DNA of 64,000 nucleotides from Asparagus officinalis (lineage: Eukaryota; Streptophyta; Magnoliopsida; Asparagales; Asparagaceae). The notes below the pieces were generated by a model. It did no database searches. It worked only from the letters and a program-made list of their open reading frames with translations, and had not been told where the DNA came from. This document shows positions 22,451 to 33,999 of this stretch, in pieces. Location: NCBI RefSeq assembly GCF_001876935.1, contig NC_033797.1, forward strand, positions 120,653,202 to 120,717,201, in the 5' to 3' direction. Positions within the stretch are counted from its first letter, which is position 1, and each line of letters opens with the position of its first letter. The translations under genes were made by a program, and so were the position numbers.

Positions 22451-24296
22451 ATCTGTGGAGGTTGAGAGGATGATTTGGTCGGACCGCTTCCGGAGTTGTC
22501 TTTATCTGGAGGGGGATCGTCAAAGATAGTCTCATGTTCTTCATTATGCCGGCTGGATTCTGCTCTTTGGCTTGATTCCGGTTGGTGTTGCTGAACCTGT
22601 AAATCTCGCATCTGCTGCATAGTCAACTCCATCTCGGTTTTGAATTCAGCTCTAATTTCTTCGCTTTGTTTAGCCAATACTTCCTGCAGTATGTGAGCCA
22701 ATTGATCCGGCGTGATTGCGAATGATTCTTTGACTCGCCCAATACTGGATGCGGTATCGTCTGAAGCGACAGCAGAACAAGTGTCTGACAATTCTTCGTC
22801 TGAAGATAACCCCTCGTGCATTCTCTTGTAATCTCGACGTAGGTTGGCTCTCCTTTGTAACCGCGACATCCTCTGAGAAAGACCCCGCTCAACTCTCCCT
22901 CTTGGAGAGAAATCAGGGTCGGGGTTAACTGACTGTTGCTTTCCTTTGTTGGTCATGTTGATAGTGACCTCAGGGAACTCATCTTGTCGGATTACAGGTT
23001 TCTTCTTGTTAAAACATCTCATTTTGGGTCTTGACGCTTCATTGGACAATCTTTGAACACGGAGACTCTTGTTGAATTATTTTTAGAGCATCCGCATTCT
23101 GTCAGCACTGCTTTAATGAGTCTCTCGCAAGCGCAATGAGACTCGTTTTCTCGGACAATCCTTTTTCTTGAATTATTTTTCTGATAGTACAGCTCATCGT
23201 TATTGTGACTTGAGCAACCTATCTTTTGTTTTTGAACTTTGTTAACGTGCACAGGACGACTGGTCGTCGTCTCTGGGTGATCCAAAGTTGAATTTTTAAA
23301 TCCACCCCTTTGCGGGAGTGGAGTCTTCATTGGTCCTAAACGAGAATAAACTGGTATTCTCTCGTTTTGGATTGGTGTAGTTCTGACAGGAGGGTGTTTA
23401 CGACCCCCTGTATATGAAACCACTAAGGGTTTATTTACAAGATCTGATTGTTCTTTGATTGGGGTTTTGCCTCGATCGTCCACCGAAGGACCAAGGCGAT
23501 CTGCCATTGTGATCTTAAATTTGGATAAATCTGGGCTAACCCTGGGTTTCACTGGTGATGCAGTAGATGGGCCCGGAACGGATGTTTGCGGCTTCTTTGG
23601 AATCCAAACTTTACGGTTCTTTGGTGGTTTTTCAGACACCAACTCCTTCTTGATTCATTGTTTTTGTTGACGAAGAGCGCGGGCATGGGCGGCCTTCACC
23701 TGACGCCTTTGTATTCGTTCCTTAAGGGTTGAGCGAGCCCTTTTGACGAGGGTCCACTCCTCCGTCGTAAGCTGTGCAGAAATATGATTATTTTGCCGTT
23801 GAGGCAACTGAGTCATTTTTTGTTTCCTCGACTCTAGGTCCGCATAGTAATGGACCCCGTCGGTTTGTTGCATGGCCTTAGCCAATTGACGAGCACAGCG
23901 CTGGCGCTGTCTCTGACGAGCCCTCTTCGTCAGCACCGGCGAGCTATGATTCAATGACTCCTTAATTGGTACGGAGTCACTTGGAGCAGAAACGTTGCAG
24001 GCAGATTCCTTAGCAACGATCGGGCAAGAATCTTCACCTGCGGCCTTCGTTGGAATTGTAGACTTGAAAGTTTTCTTAGAAGATGAAATCTTCCTATATT
24101 TACGAGAAGAGGAAGATTTCGTAGATGGGGATGACAAATACTCCTCAAACTTCGCCTGATCGAACTCGTATTCGATCTCTTCATTAACAACGATCTTAAT
24201 CGGTTGTGACACCGCGGCCTCGGCAGCGGGGGCGCTGGCTCCCACTGTGGTCGCCAGTTTGTTTTCATCAAAAATTGGTTTTGTTGAGAAATTCAT
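22451..24296 (-). pseudogene. Tat-B N-terminal gag extension starting inside the 5' LTR
   Basis: The start ATG is at 24296, 37 bases inside the LTR. The frame runs MNFSTKPIFDENKLATTVGA, so LATTVGA is encoded by the primer-binding site and its flank. Then come YEFDQAKFEEYLSS, a Ser/Lys-rich part, the Arg-rich motif KRARQRQRQRCARQLAKA, the Cys-rich module (IGCSSHNNDELYY, SHCACERLIKAVLTEC, TRVSVF) and a Gln-rich segment likely to form a helix (22560-22700). Stops at 23655 and a shift near 23030 break it. Function is unknown; Ogre-type ORF1 is the nearest known comparison. Confidence 0.75.
24241..24256 (-). other. Primer-binding site of Tat-B
   Basis: On the minus strand this reads TGGCGACCACAGTGGG, starting with TGG as expected for pairing with a tRNA CCA end, and lies 3 bases from the LTR. 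The same string is found in C and D. It probably fits an arginine tRNA 3' end, as in Ogre elements; this is from memory and not searched. Confidence 0.8.
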
Positions 24297-25152
24297 TATA
24301 TCTTCATTCGATTACAACAAATTCAAAGGAATAGTCTTTTTATAAGACCTTTTCTACACAACAAAGCAAAAATTACAACTTTTGAGAAAATAACACAAAA
24401 ATCGTCTATCGATTCTTATTTTTGTGGGACTTTGCCTGTGCCGGGAACGCTTTGGTTCGTGAACCGCCGAATCACAGATCGTGAATGGGGTTTAATGATT
24501 CTTCCTTCGTTTATCGAAGTGAGAATTTGAAACGATATCTTATCAAAGTAAGATAGTCGTTCTTCTTGAAATCAAGTCAAAGCTCGAATCTCAAGGGAAT
24601 CACACCAAGAACTCAAGTCTACTCTCTCTCTGCTCTGAATTGCTCGGAAATATGCTCGATCCCCGTCAGAAATGACCCTAGGGGGGTATTTATAGCCTCT
24701 GGGGTCTGTAACTGCAAAAACTCAACAAAACAACAACGTTAGGCCGCGAGACAGTGTTTACTGTCTCGGCGGGCCGGCCCGCGAGATAGTAAATACTGTC
24801 TCGGAAACAGTAACTGTCTGGCAGTTTTCGTTTTAACTGCCTTCCCACGTTTCAAACTCTGTTATTTTAGCAGTTATTCACGTGATTTTCACCCACGATG
24901 TTTCCCACGTCCCTTGGTAGTTAATGGACACGTGTAAGGCAGTTATCAAGATGGTTTTTCACCATTTCAACACTGTCTCGCTGGCGAGACAAGATACACT
25001 GTCTCGCTGGCGAGACAGCGAAACCTGTCTCGCTGGCGAGACAGTTCATACCTGTCTTGATTTTCTAAGAACAGTATGAGATCAATTCTTGTGATTTTTT
25101 GAGTGATCTTCTCTATGTTTGGGATACCTATTAGCATTTTTTGACGCCTACA
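24260..25152 (-). mobile_element. 5' LTR of Tat-B (893 bp)
   Basis: On the minus strand the LTR runs from TGTAGGCGTC at 25152 to GATGAAAACA at 24260, next to the PBS. In the U3 part three 26-bp units at 24974-25043 each carry the hairpin TGTCTCGCTGGCGAGACA. More CGAGACAGT/ACTGTCTCG inverted pairs lie at 24755-24810. The U5 part holds the ATG of the gag extension. No partner LTR is seen in the window. Confidence 0.8.
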
Positions 25153-25539
25153 CTTACGTTTCGGGATAAAATTTCTCAGATTTGGATTCTGGTGTCTTCT
25201 TCACTACGTGAAAGACTAAACAGGTAACGCGTGTTAGGCGTTGACTTATCCCTACTTCGGATTCAGGATAAAATTCTCTGTGCATGTGAAGCACGAATTT
25301 TAGAGTTAAAATATTAAAACATTGTGTCTTCTCTTGGGGCAAAGACGAACCCGATGTGGGAGAGGAAGAATTTTATATTCTATCTGCCAAAGCTAAAGAG
25401 GAAGAATTTTATATTCTATCTCTAGTTGCTAAAGGAAACTCAAAGTAGGATCTCCACTTCCAGAATCTGGGAATGTGAAACTAAGAGTGGGATCTCCACT
25501 CCGAGAATCGAAAAGATTCAAATAATCATAACTATCGGA

Positions 25540-26290
25540 AGGTTTAATTACCGAACTAAAGGTGAGTTTCTCGTTTATCGAGAGTGAATTACAGTTTTGG
25601 CTCAAACTGTAGGAAGGTTTAACCAAGTGGAAGGTTTGAGATGACCCTAACTATAGGAATGTTTGATCGCTCAATTGCAAAGTGGACCTTTCGTTCATAG
25701 AAGGAATTGAGAGGATATTTTGGTTGTGGTCCTAATTGTAGGAAGGTTTGACCAAGTGGGAGGTTTGAGACAACCCTAACTGTAGGAAGGTTTGATCTCT
25801 CGATTTGAAAGTAGACCTCTTGTTCATGGAAGAAATTGAGAGGAGATTTTGGTTGTGGTCCTAACTGTAGGAATGTTTGACCAGGTGGGAGGTTTGATAC
25901 GGCCCTAACTGTAGGAAGATTTGATCGCTCGATTTGAAAGTAGACTTCTCGTTCATGGAAGGAATCGAGAGGAGATTTTGGTTGTGATCCTAACTGTAGG
26001 AAGGTTTGACCATGTGGGAGGTTTGAGATGACCTTAACTGTAGAAAGGTTTGATCGCTCGATTTGAAAGTAGACCTCTCGTTCATGGAAGGAATCGAGAG
26101 GAGATTTTGGTTGTGGTTCTAACTGTAGGAAGGTTTGACCAAGTGGGAGGTTTGAGACGACCCTAACTGTAGGAAGGTTTAATCACTCGATTTGAAAGTG
26201 AATCTCTTGTTCATGGAAGGAATTTAGAGGAGATTTTGGTTGTGGTCCTAACTGTAGGAAGGTTTGTCCAGGTAGACAGTGGGAGTGGGA
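25540..26290. repeat. Tandem repeat of about 130 bp, about 5-6 copies
   Basis: Each unit contains CCTAACTGTAGGAAGGTTTGA twice (once before GACCAAGTGGGAGG, once before TCGCTCGATTTGAAAG). Units begin near 25632, 25770, 25900, 26025 and 26157. A shorter version of the motif occurs in A and B, so the array was expanded in C. Confidence 0.85.
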
Positions 26291-26693
26291 GTACAAATCA
26301 CAGCGGCAGTGTTGACTTGTACCGATTACTCAGTGGTGGTTCTTGGTGTTAAGTGATAAGAACTTAACACGAATGGGTTTGATAATTCGTCAAGGATTGA
26401 CAAATCAAAATTCCAAGCATTATATCCAGACCCTAAACATGGAAGTGTTGAGTGCACGGATGTAGCGGGAGTTTGAGTGGGAGTTTCTTATTCATCACCT
26501 TCTTGTAGTGACCGGGTTATCCCTAAGAATACACTATATAGAATTCTTTCGAGAACTTTCCGTTACATTAATCATCTACCCCCAGCTTTTTTTGTGAAAC
26601 CGGGTCTAACATTATACTTAGTTGATGACTGGGTTATCCTTACGAATACCAAGCATGACACTCTCCAGGAACTTCTAGTGAAAGAAAGGAAAT

Positions 26694-26895
26694 AGTTTAG
26701 ACTCATATACCTATTAGAGTATCAGGGAGCAGTTTAACCTCATATACCGGTTGGAGAGTTTAGACTCATATACCTATTAGAGTATCAGGGAGCAGTTTAA
26801 CCTCATATACCGGTTGGAGGATTGAGAAGCAGTTTATACTCGGGAGCAGTTTAACCTCATATACCGGTTGGAGGATTGAGAAGCAGTTTATACTC
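26694..26895. repeat. Staggered exact duplication in Tat-C
   Basis: A segment of 63 bases beginning AGTTTAGACTCATATACC is repeated at once. The second copy runs on for 22 bases, and then its last 32 bases plus those 22 are repeated again. The pattern is AB-ABC-BC. Four other places in the window show the same pattern (see findings). Confidence 0.9.
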
Positions 26896-26922
26896 GTATA
26901 CTCTTCGGAGTCTGCATTTGGC

Positions 26923-29900
26923 TTAATTTAGCGTTATGACGCCAGCTTCGACCAAGGTTTGGATGCTATTTTTGAGAGCAAAACAAGCCTTAGTAGGATA
27001 AAGGATCCTCCTGTGGTACGCACAGTACTTTGGATCCGTAGTATTGTCAGCTTTCTCCTGATTTGCGATATGTGGTAGCTTAATCTTGTTGTTCTCGAGG
27101 AGGGATTCGAAAATGGTTGGAACGTCTTCATCCTTGAAGGAGCACTCTTTTTGGAGTCTCGGATCCGAAGTCTTTTGTTATTTCCGGGATTGCTGTTGTG
27201 ACGTCTGATTAGCATCAACAGTAGCTGCAGGGGTTTTCCCTTTACCACGGGAGACGGAGCTTGAATTTGGAGGGTTAGCTGTCGGTTGGCTTCTCTCGGC
27301 TTTCTTCCTTCTAAGGAAGCTTTTGGTCTGCTCTCCGCACACTTTTAACTCTTTCCAGGTTTTGGATGGTGCTACTTCTATAACTTCCAACACGTCCAAA
27401 GAGAGGTTGTTATGACAGGTTTGGAGGATGAAGTCCTTTGCGATCGGATCTCGGCAGTGCATCGTCTTATTCCGGAAGCGCTTGATAAAGTCGTCGACCG
27501 TCTCATCGTCTACCTGTTTCTCTTCGAAGAGTGTCCTATTTGGCACCTCGCGTCATCATCAAAAAAGTGAGTGAGGAATAGGTTCTCTAGGTCATCCCAA
27601 CTATTGATGCTTTCAGGCTTGAGACGGCTATACCAATCGAAGGCGGGCTCATGAAGGGTGCCAACAAATGACCGGACCATTAATTCTTCATTGCCGGAGA
27701 TTATGCCTAAGTGGGACTTGAAGTAGATCAGGTGCTGAGTGGGCGAACCCTTTCCATCGAACGACGTGAAGTTGATCAGGTTAAACTTCACCGGGTATGC
27801 TATTGAATCCCACTCTCTTGGATAGGGATACGGAATACCGGTCTTCTTGACCTCTCGAGCAGACATCAGAGCGTTGATTTTGCTCTCGAGGTCTTTTATC
27901 TTCTCATCGTCATCTGTATCATGCTTTGGACGATTTCTAAGAGGAATAACGCAACCACCCCGACATTGTCATCTTTGGTGGGACAACCTCCAGCGTTATT
28001 GTCTTCAGTGAGGCCACCCCCAGCATTTTGGTCAACGGGAGGGTTATCAATATTAAAATATTCATCCATATTTGAATCGCTACCTGTTTGGTTAGCAATG
28101 TTGCAACGACTGGATTCACCAAGTTGATTAGACAGAGCCCGAATCTGTTGGTCATGCTCCTCCTTCATCCGCATCATGACCATTTCCAATTCGAACTTGA
28201 AGTTCTCTTTTTGCTTAGCTAAAGCATCCTCGATGATTTTGGTCATTTGCTCTGTATTGATCATAAACGCCTTACGGGATTGTCCTGGACTGGATACTGT
28301 ATTATCAGAAGTGACTACAGAGTTAGCATCTGATGCTTCATCATCCGAGGATAACCCTCTATTCATCCTCTGATAGTGCCTACATCTAGTAGTCCCTGCG
28401 CGTAGCCGAGTTAGACGATGCGATACGAGGGGGTCAGAACTAGAAGGTCGAGTCGATTTTCTCTTATCAGCCATGTTAATTGTGAGTTCTAGAAGTTCGT
28501 TATCTCAAATGGCTGATCATTTCTTGTGGAAACGTCTTGGCTTGGTTTTTGACGCTTCGGAGGAAAGTCTTTGGAATACCGAGACCCTCTGTGGAGCGGT
28601 CTTGGAGTAGCTACACGTTGATAATACTGCCCTAATGAGTTTGACACATGAACAATGAGAATCCATCTCCCGAATATCTCTCTTTTGAGATCTGTTCGTA
28701 CCCCCAGCCTGATAGTACAACTCATCAACATAATTACCGGAGCAACCTATCTTGTGTTGGCATGAATTCCCAGGTATAACGGCGTCGCCGTTGGACGAAA
28801 ACATTTCCTTCTGGGGTTCAACATCTTGTTAGCGCTCTCAAAAGTCACACATTTTGAGCTACACATTCATGAGCGTGGGACCTTAACGGGCTCTCAGACT
28901 TCAACATGCAGTCTGAGGCAGTCGGTTATAGGAGTTTCCTATTTACGAGAAGGCTTAGACTTATTGTGAGGGCCAGTGCGACCCCTAGCTCGATGAGTTG
29001 CTCGGGGTTCAGTCACCGGACCGAAGTGCTCTTTGATCGGAATTTTGCTTCGATTCTCGTGCAAAGAACCCAGGCAATCCGCCATCCTCATCTTGAATCG
29101 GGACAAGTCCACGCTACCGTGGGGCTCTACTGGAGGTGCGTGATTCGTCAGGACAGGAACAGGGGCTGTCGGAGGCTTAAATGGGACTGCATAACGTGAA
29201 CCAGTGCAAAATGAACCAAACCGGTTCGGTTCCCGATCCACCATTTGGTGGCTTGGTTTGTGCCGAGCTAGCCAGGTGTGGTTCGCGAGTTCTGGGCTTT
29301 GTTCGACTTTTTTCGATATCGTTTTGGACTTTGGCTTCCAGACTTAGCGAAGTTTTGGTGGCTTCTTAACTACCTCTTCCTGGTTCAACTTTTGCGCTTC
29401 TTGCACGAGCATCCGCGCATGCGCGAGTAATGCACGGTGTTTCTGGATCCGTTCTTCGAGGGTTGAATGCGTCCTTTTGACGCGGACCCATTCATTCATC
29501 GTTGGCTTGGAGGAGGAGTCGCCTGCTCACTATTGTGTCGTTTGGCACATCCTAGACTTCAGATCCGCGTCATAGCGGATTCCGTCAACTGGCTCCAAAG
29601 CTTTGGCCAGCTGGTGTGCGAGGCGTTGGTGCTACCTTTGGCGAGCTCTCTTTGATAAGTTGGGCGTGCCTCCAGCGACTATCTCCTTGATTGAGGAGGA
29701 GTCCAAATCTATAGATCTGGCCTTGTTGTAGGCCGGAGGGGTGTTGCACGGCGAGATGGAAGCAGCAACGGGGGCCTTGATCTTCCTACGTTTGTGAGGG
29801 GTAGAGGATCTGGAGGAGGATGACGACAGATACTCCTCGAATTTTAGTTGGTCGAACTCATACTCGACCGCTTCGTCAACCTGGATCTGGAGTCATGGTT

Positions 29901-29994
29901 GCGACACGACAGCTTAGGCAGCGAAGCTATTGGCTCCCACTGTGGTCGCCAGCGTGTTTGGGTCAAAAGTTACTTTCATTACCAACGAACTCAT
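26923..29994 (-). pseudogene. Tat-C gag with N-terminal extension, starting in the LTR and ending at the gag/protease border
   Basis: ATG at 29994 lies inside the LTR and the frame passes through the PBS (FDPNTLATTVGA). The extension has EYEFDQLKFEEYLSS, an Arg-rich motif, IGCSGN, DELYYQAGG and SHCSCVKLIRAVLSTC. Gag follows with IPYPYPREWDSIAYPVKF, FDGKGSPTQHLIYFK, EPAFDWYSRLKPESI and HCRDPIAKDF. It ends YCAYHRRILYPTKAC...EAGVITLN and TAA (26923-26925), just where A and B continue into protease. Breaks include a TAA soon after the PBS, frameshifts near 27540 and 27880 and several stops in 28500-29800. Function would be particle formation. Confidence 0.8.
29936..29951 (-). other. Primer-binding site of Tat-C
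   Basis: TGGCGACCACAGTGGG on the minus strand, identical to B and D, three bases from the LTR tip. It is read in frame as part of LATTVGA. Confidence 0.8.
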
Positions 29995-31400
29995 TACAAT
30001 TTCAGCCATTACAATAAGTTCAAAAAAGAAAGAAAGTTAATATTTTTATAAGATCTCCTTACACAATGAAAGTGAAAATTATAACTCTTGTCAAACTACA
30101 GACAACAGCAGTTTATCTCCTGTTGTTTGCGTGAGAACTTCGCCTGTGCCGGGGATGTTGATATCCGTGGACCATCACGGATCAGATCTGGTTGACAGAT
30201 TGATAATCAAAGCTCCTACTTCACGAAGAAAGTATTCGCAGAAGTGGTAATCTCGACCAAACGAGATTACGACTCTTCTCGGGATTAAGACCAAGCTTAA
30301 ATCCGGAGGAATGGGGGGGAACATGTCTCAGATCTCTCAAACTCTCTCTTTTTTTATTAAGGAACTTTGCCAAGATCTGCTAACCCTCTGAAATTCGTAC
30401 TTCACTCTCCAATTTGGCAGCACCTCACCCTCTTGATGTCCACCCCTGTGAAATGAGCCCCTAGACCTGTATTTATGGGCTTCGGTTGGGAGGTTTTCGA
30501 ATAAGAATGATGGATTTGGCCTTATCCTCAGTTGACAACCATGTAACCACATTTAGAGATAACATCTAGGCAGTTAGGAACCTTTGGAACATAAGAAATC
30601 CCGTGAAAACTCGTCGAAAATCATCAAAACGTGTTTTCGGATTGAATCTGGCTGAACCGGATGCAAAACGAACCGAACCGGTTCGGTTCAGGCGTGAACC
30701 ACCATTTGGTGGCTCGGCCCATGGCCGAGCCACTGGCCTGGCCGAGTCGTTTTGATGCGACTCGACCGCCAGGGGCTTTCTCGGTATGTTCGGTCTGGAC
30801 TTATTCTTCCTTCTGCGTGCATTCCATCGTTTTGTTTACTTGTACACTTCACCGATTTGCTTCATGCGTTTCGTGAACGTGCAAGTTGCTTGACGATGAC
30901 CGACGGGTGTGCAGGCCACTTGATTTGCCGTTTCGGTGGCCGATGAGCGTACGGGCCACTTGGAACTGGCTGGTGAGTGTGCGGAGCCACATAGAGGTGG
31001 CCGATGAGCGTACAAGCCACTTGGTTCGCTGTTTCGGTGGCCGATGAGCATGTGGGCCACTTGGCGGTGGCCGGTAAATGCGCGGGCCACATAGAGATGA
31101 CCAGTGAGCGTACGGGCCACTTGGTTCACCTTTTCGGTGGTCGATGAGCATGTGGGCCACTTGGCGGTGACTGGTGAGCACGCGGGCCACTTGACGTTGG
31201 CTGATGAGTGCGTGGGCTACATGAAGGTGGCCGGTGAGCGCACGGGCCACTTGGTTCGCCGTTTCGCTTCTTGCGCTTGTCGGCATCAGATGATCCTCTT
31301 TGACTCGGATAATCCTCTTCGACTTGGATAATGACGTTCATCGTCTTCTCTTTGTCTCGAGCTGTGTATGGATACCTATAGGCATTTTTAGATGCCTACA
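29955..31400 (-). mobile_element. 5' LTR of Tat-C (1446 bp)
   Basis: It runs on the minus strand from TGTAGGCATC (31400) to GACCCAAACA (29955). It is clearly related along its length to the LTR at 52597-54075 (for example GGGTCAAAAGTT, CAACAGCAGTTT, GTGCCGGGGA). Between about 30880 and 31270 the U3 holds degenerate repeats of GGCCGATGAGCG..CGGGCCACTTG. Right of 31400 comes unrelated spacer. Confidence 0.8.
30880..31270. repeat. GC-rich degenerate tandem repeats in U3 of the Tat-C LTR
   Basis: Units of about 33-60 bases share GTGGCCGATGAGCGT and GGGCCACTTGG. Long open frames on both strands here arise from the repeat and are not genes. The related LTR at 52597 has the same kind of array at 53480-53990. 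Confidence 0.8.
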
Positions 31401-33994
31401 AGCGCTAGTTATTGATGCTAGGAAATGCTTCCTAGATTGAGTCTATAAGATTGTATTCATTGAAGACGGCCCCTTGATCAACTCAAGTGGCTAGAAAGGA
31501 TTTTTTTTGTTAAGATCTGCTTGAGATTGATGAGTAGGTTTGTGATACACAGAAAAGCATCAGCTTGACGATGGTGGACTATTCACCAAATCTCCATGGA
31601 TTCCTAAGTAAGACTCTTATAGAAATAGATCAAAATAATAGGTATTTAGGCTAGGGTTTTTAAAGGAAGACTGTCATTAACCTAGGCTAGTGGTGGCAAG
31701 CCTAGGTTAAGATCCGATCTATTGTCCTACCTTACATAGGAGAAGAAGGGATATTTATACTGATTATCTAGGACAGATCCACCTCTACACGTGTCACCAT
31801 CTTGACGATCGAGGTTGTTATGGTATATACTTGTCCTTTAAGGTATCTACTTGGCTTGTAAGGTATTTAGTTCGGCGGCAAGTAGAATTACGTGGCAGTA
31901 TCTCATTAGCGTAGGATGATACAACCGGCATATGTGCAGATTAAGTAGCTATGTAAGTCAATAATTAGAGAGATTGGATACTCAATTAATATCTTCTAAC
32001 AAGGTATATTGAGGATGTGATAATATTCAAATCAATTATCTCGAATTAGACAGGCCATCTTAGGAACTAAGCTAGGTTGAGATAAGTCACGATAACTGAC
32101 TTGTTGAGTCCGGTTACCATAAACCTATATCTTCATTTTGGAGCTTTTAGGTTAGGTCCATGGGCCATGACCGAGTTATAGGCTGAGTGCAGATGTCCCA
32201 GACTTTTAGTGAGTTAAAGTGCGTACCAGCTGGTTGACCGAGTCAACATTATACCACGAAGTGGTTTGGCTAGACCAAGTGTCAAATCTAGATTGTATGC
32301 ATAACAAACTTGAATTTGTTCCAACCATAAGTTGGATGACACCAGTGTCTTATAGGAGAAGAAATCTACCTAAAAAGCATACATATACGGAATAGCATTC
32401 ATTTAGTCATAGATAGATTATCTAGTGGTGATAAATTTGTCGACATAGGAACAGTCCAAGGTGAATCTTATGAGGATTTTGCTAAAGATGATTGTGACTA
32501 GGGTTTAAATGGAAGTGAAGTAGATGGAAATAATGTAACGCAAACATAAAAGAGGACAGCATTGAGCTAGGAGGCACTAGTGCATAAAATGTAGATGAAG
32601 ACGTCATGGAAGAAATATATCATATAATATATATATATATATGATATATATATATTAAAGGTGGCTAATGTAGAGGGCTATTATTGCAGATAATTGTGTT
32701 ATAGAATATGAAAATCATTCAAATAAAAGTTGAGAAGAGGGAAAAAGTGAAAGATGAGGCAGATAATGCTGGAAGGAATGAGGGAGCTAATTTACGACAT
32801 TAATTTAGAGGATCATGAGTCTTATGAAGGAAAGAAGTTTATGAAGCTTAATATTTTGAGGTTTCCATTGCTGCACCATAGCATAAATAAACTTTAACTA
32901 TCAATATGTTAATTAGAAATGCCAATGTCCGAGTGGTTAAAACGCAAAAGGCAAGGTTATGTTTTGTAAATGAGATGTAAAAGATTAATATCAAATTATG
33001 AAGATTTTGGTGACTAAATATCAAAGAATAATTCTTTTGGACCCTAGATTTTGGGACCCCTTGTGGGACAGCTGATGTGAAAATTACATTTTTAAATTTA
33101 AAGTGGCCTTCTATATATATTCCAAGCTGGGCAGTAGCTTGGGAATTTTGAAGCTTGCAGTCATTTTATCTTCTTCTCCAGACTTATTATTGTTTTGATC
33201 ACCTTCCTTGGTCAGTGGAAAAGAGCAATTAAAACCTTTTCATTTAGCGTTCTTTCTCCCAAAAAGAAAAAAAAAAGAAAAAAAATACATTATTTTCTTC
33301 TATGCAATTTGACCTGTGCAAGAAACAAACAAAATGTCATAGTGCAACGAATTAGGCCTGGAATGAATCACTTGTACTAATAAAATTTTCCAATCTAGGA
33401 TAAATGGAGGAAATCATTTATTTGATCAATGATTTTCTTTTTTGGATGAGGTTCTCTGCCTTCCAACTCTTGCTGCTAGACCCGTTTGCTTCTTCCTCCT
33501 TTCCTCAACTTTCAAAACATGTTCTTCTAGCTTGTTCCTACTTAATTGGCTCCTTCATCTCGTATTTATTCTCATAAAAAGAACAAATAATGCTTGACCT
33601 ACATTTCGTTATGAATCCAATAGGCACAAATTGGAAGGGGACACAAATATTATGTATTAGATATGCATGTTTGGACTCTATTTACTAGGAAAATATTTGA
33701 TGATAGAAGGAGCGATAGAAGGAATCTGATGATTTCCTAACATGAAGCTTGGTTTGGATATGGTTTTCATGTCTGATTGAGATTGAAATTATTGTCCGAA
33801 CATTAAGGCATCTTGTCGAACATGTTGTTGGTGGTGTTGATGTGAGTAGAAAAAATATCACAATCTTTTCTTTGATGGTGGGTTATTTTTTTGTATTTTT
33901 TTTTTTTTTTTTTTGGGTGGGGGGGGGGCGGTGAGTATTAGAGGTGTGTGAGATTAACAATTCGATGGAGGCGATAGAGGAGGAGCCTGAGGTA
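31401..33994. other. Intergenic spacer without a supported gene
   Basis: The sequence is mostly AT-rich. It includes an ATATAT run (32625-32655), an A-rich run with GAAAAA (33260-33290) and a T16/G9 run (33898-33930). Around 31680-31870 it resembles the U3 of an unknown LTR (a TATA-like GGATATTTATACTG, then a CACGTGTCACC), but no ends were found. Confidence 0.6.
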
Positions 33995-33999
33995 GTGAG

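Larger units (their letters stand above)
9643..25152 (-). mobile_element. Tat-B: Tat-lineage retrotransposon with an antisense PMD gene downstream of pol
   Basis: Right to left: 5' LTR 24260-25152, PBS 24241-24256, ORF1/gag, protease, RT, two RNase H domains, integrase (to about 16227), noncoding repeats, then the plus-strand PMD gene. Known Tat elements can carry an additional ORF, sometimes antisense, between pol and the 3' LTR, which fits this order. No matching 3' LTR was found: the LTR tip at 9642 differs from the 24260-25152 LTR. The left boundary is therefore an inference. The element is full of stops and deletions and is not autonomous. Confidence 0.65.
25153..26922 (-). other. Noncoding 3' region of Tat-C
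   Basis: No gene is seen. It holds the hairpin module (25246-25271), a long tandem repeat (25540-26290), a block like the integrase end of A (ACCGGGTTATCCCTAAGAATAC near 26512 and a diverged second copy near 26630) and a duplicated segment (26694-26895). Confidence 0.75.
25153..31400 (-). mobile_element. Tat-C: gag-only Tat element
   Basis: Right to left: 5' LTR 29955-31400, PBS 29936-29951, ORF1/gag ending in TAA at 26923, a short vestige of the integrase end (26510-26690) and noncoding repeats to 25153. Protease, RT, both RNases H and almost all of integrase are absent. At 25153 the noncoding block is cut inside a hairpin module by the LTR of B, so B (or a rearrangement) is younger than C at this border. 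If active, it would have needed proteins from a full Tat element. Confidence 0.75.

Noticed and set aside
30836..31341. Overlapping open frames rich in Ala, His and Pro on both strands
   Set aside because: They follow the GC-rich U3 repeats of the Tat-C LTR and have no other support. The same holds for 53430-53933.
32924..32970. tRNA-like stretch (ATGTCCGAGTGGTTAAAACGC)
   Set aside because: It looks like the A-box part of a Ser or Leu tRNA, but no B box, anticodon stem or acceptor stem follows. It may be a SINE remnant, without further support.
33898..33930. T16/G9 homopolymer run as a biological feature
   Set aside because: Most likely simple sequence or a sequencing artefact; nothing around it supports a function.
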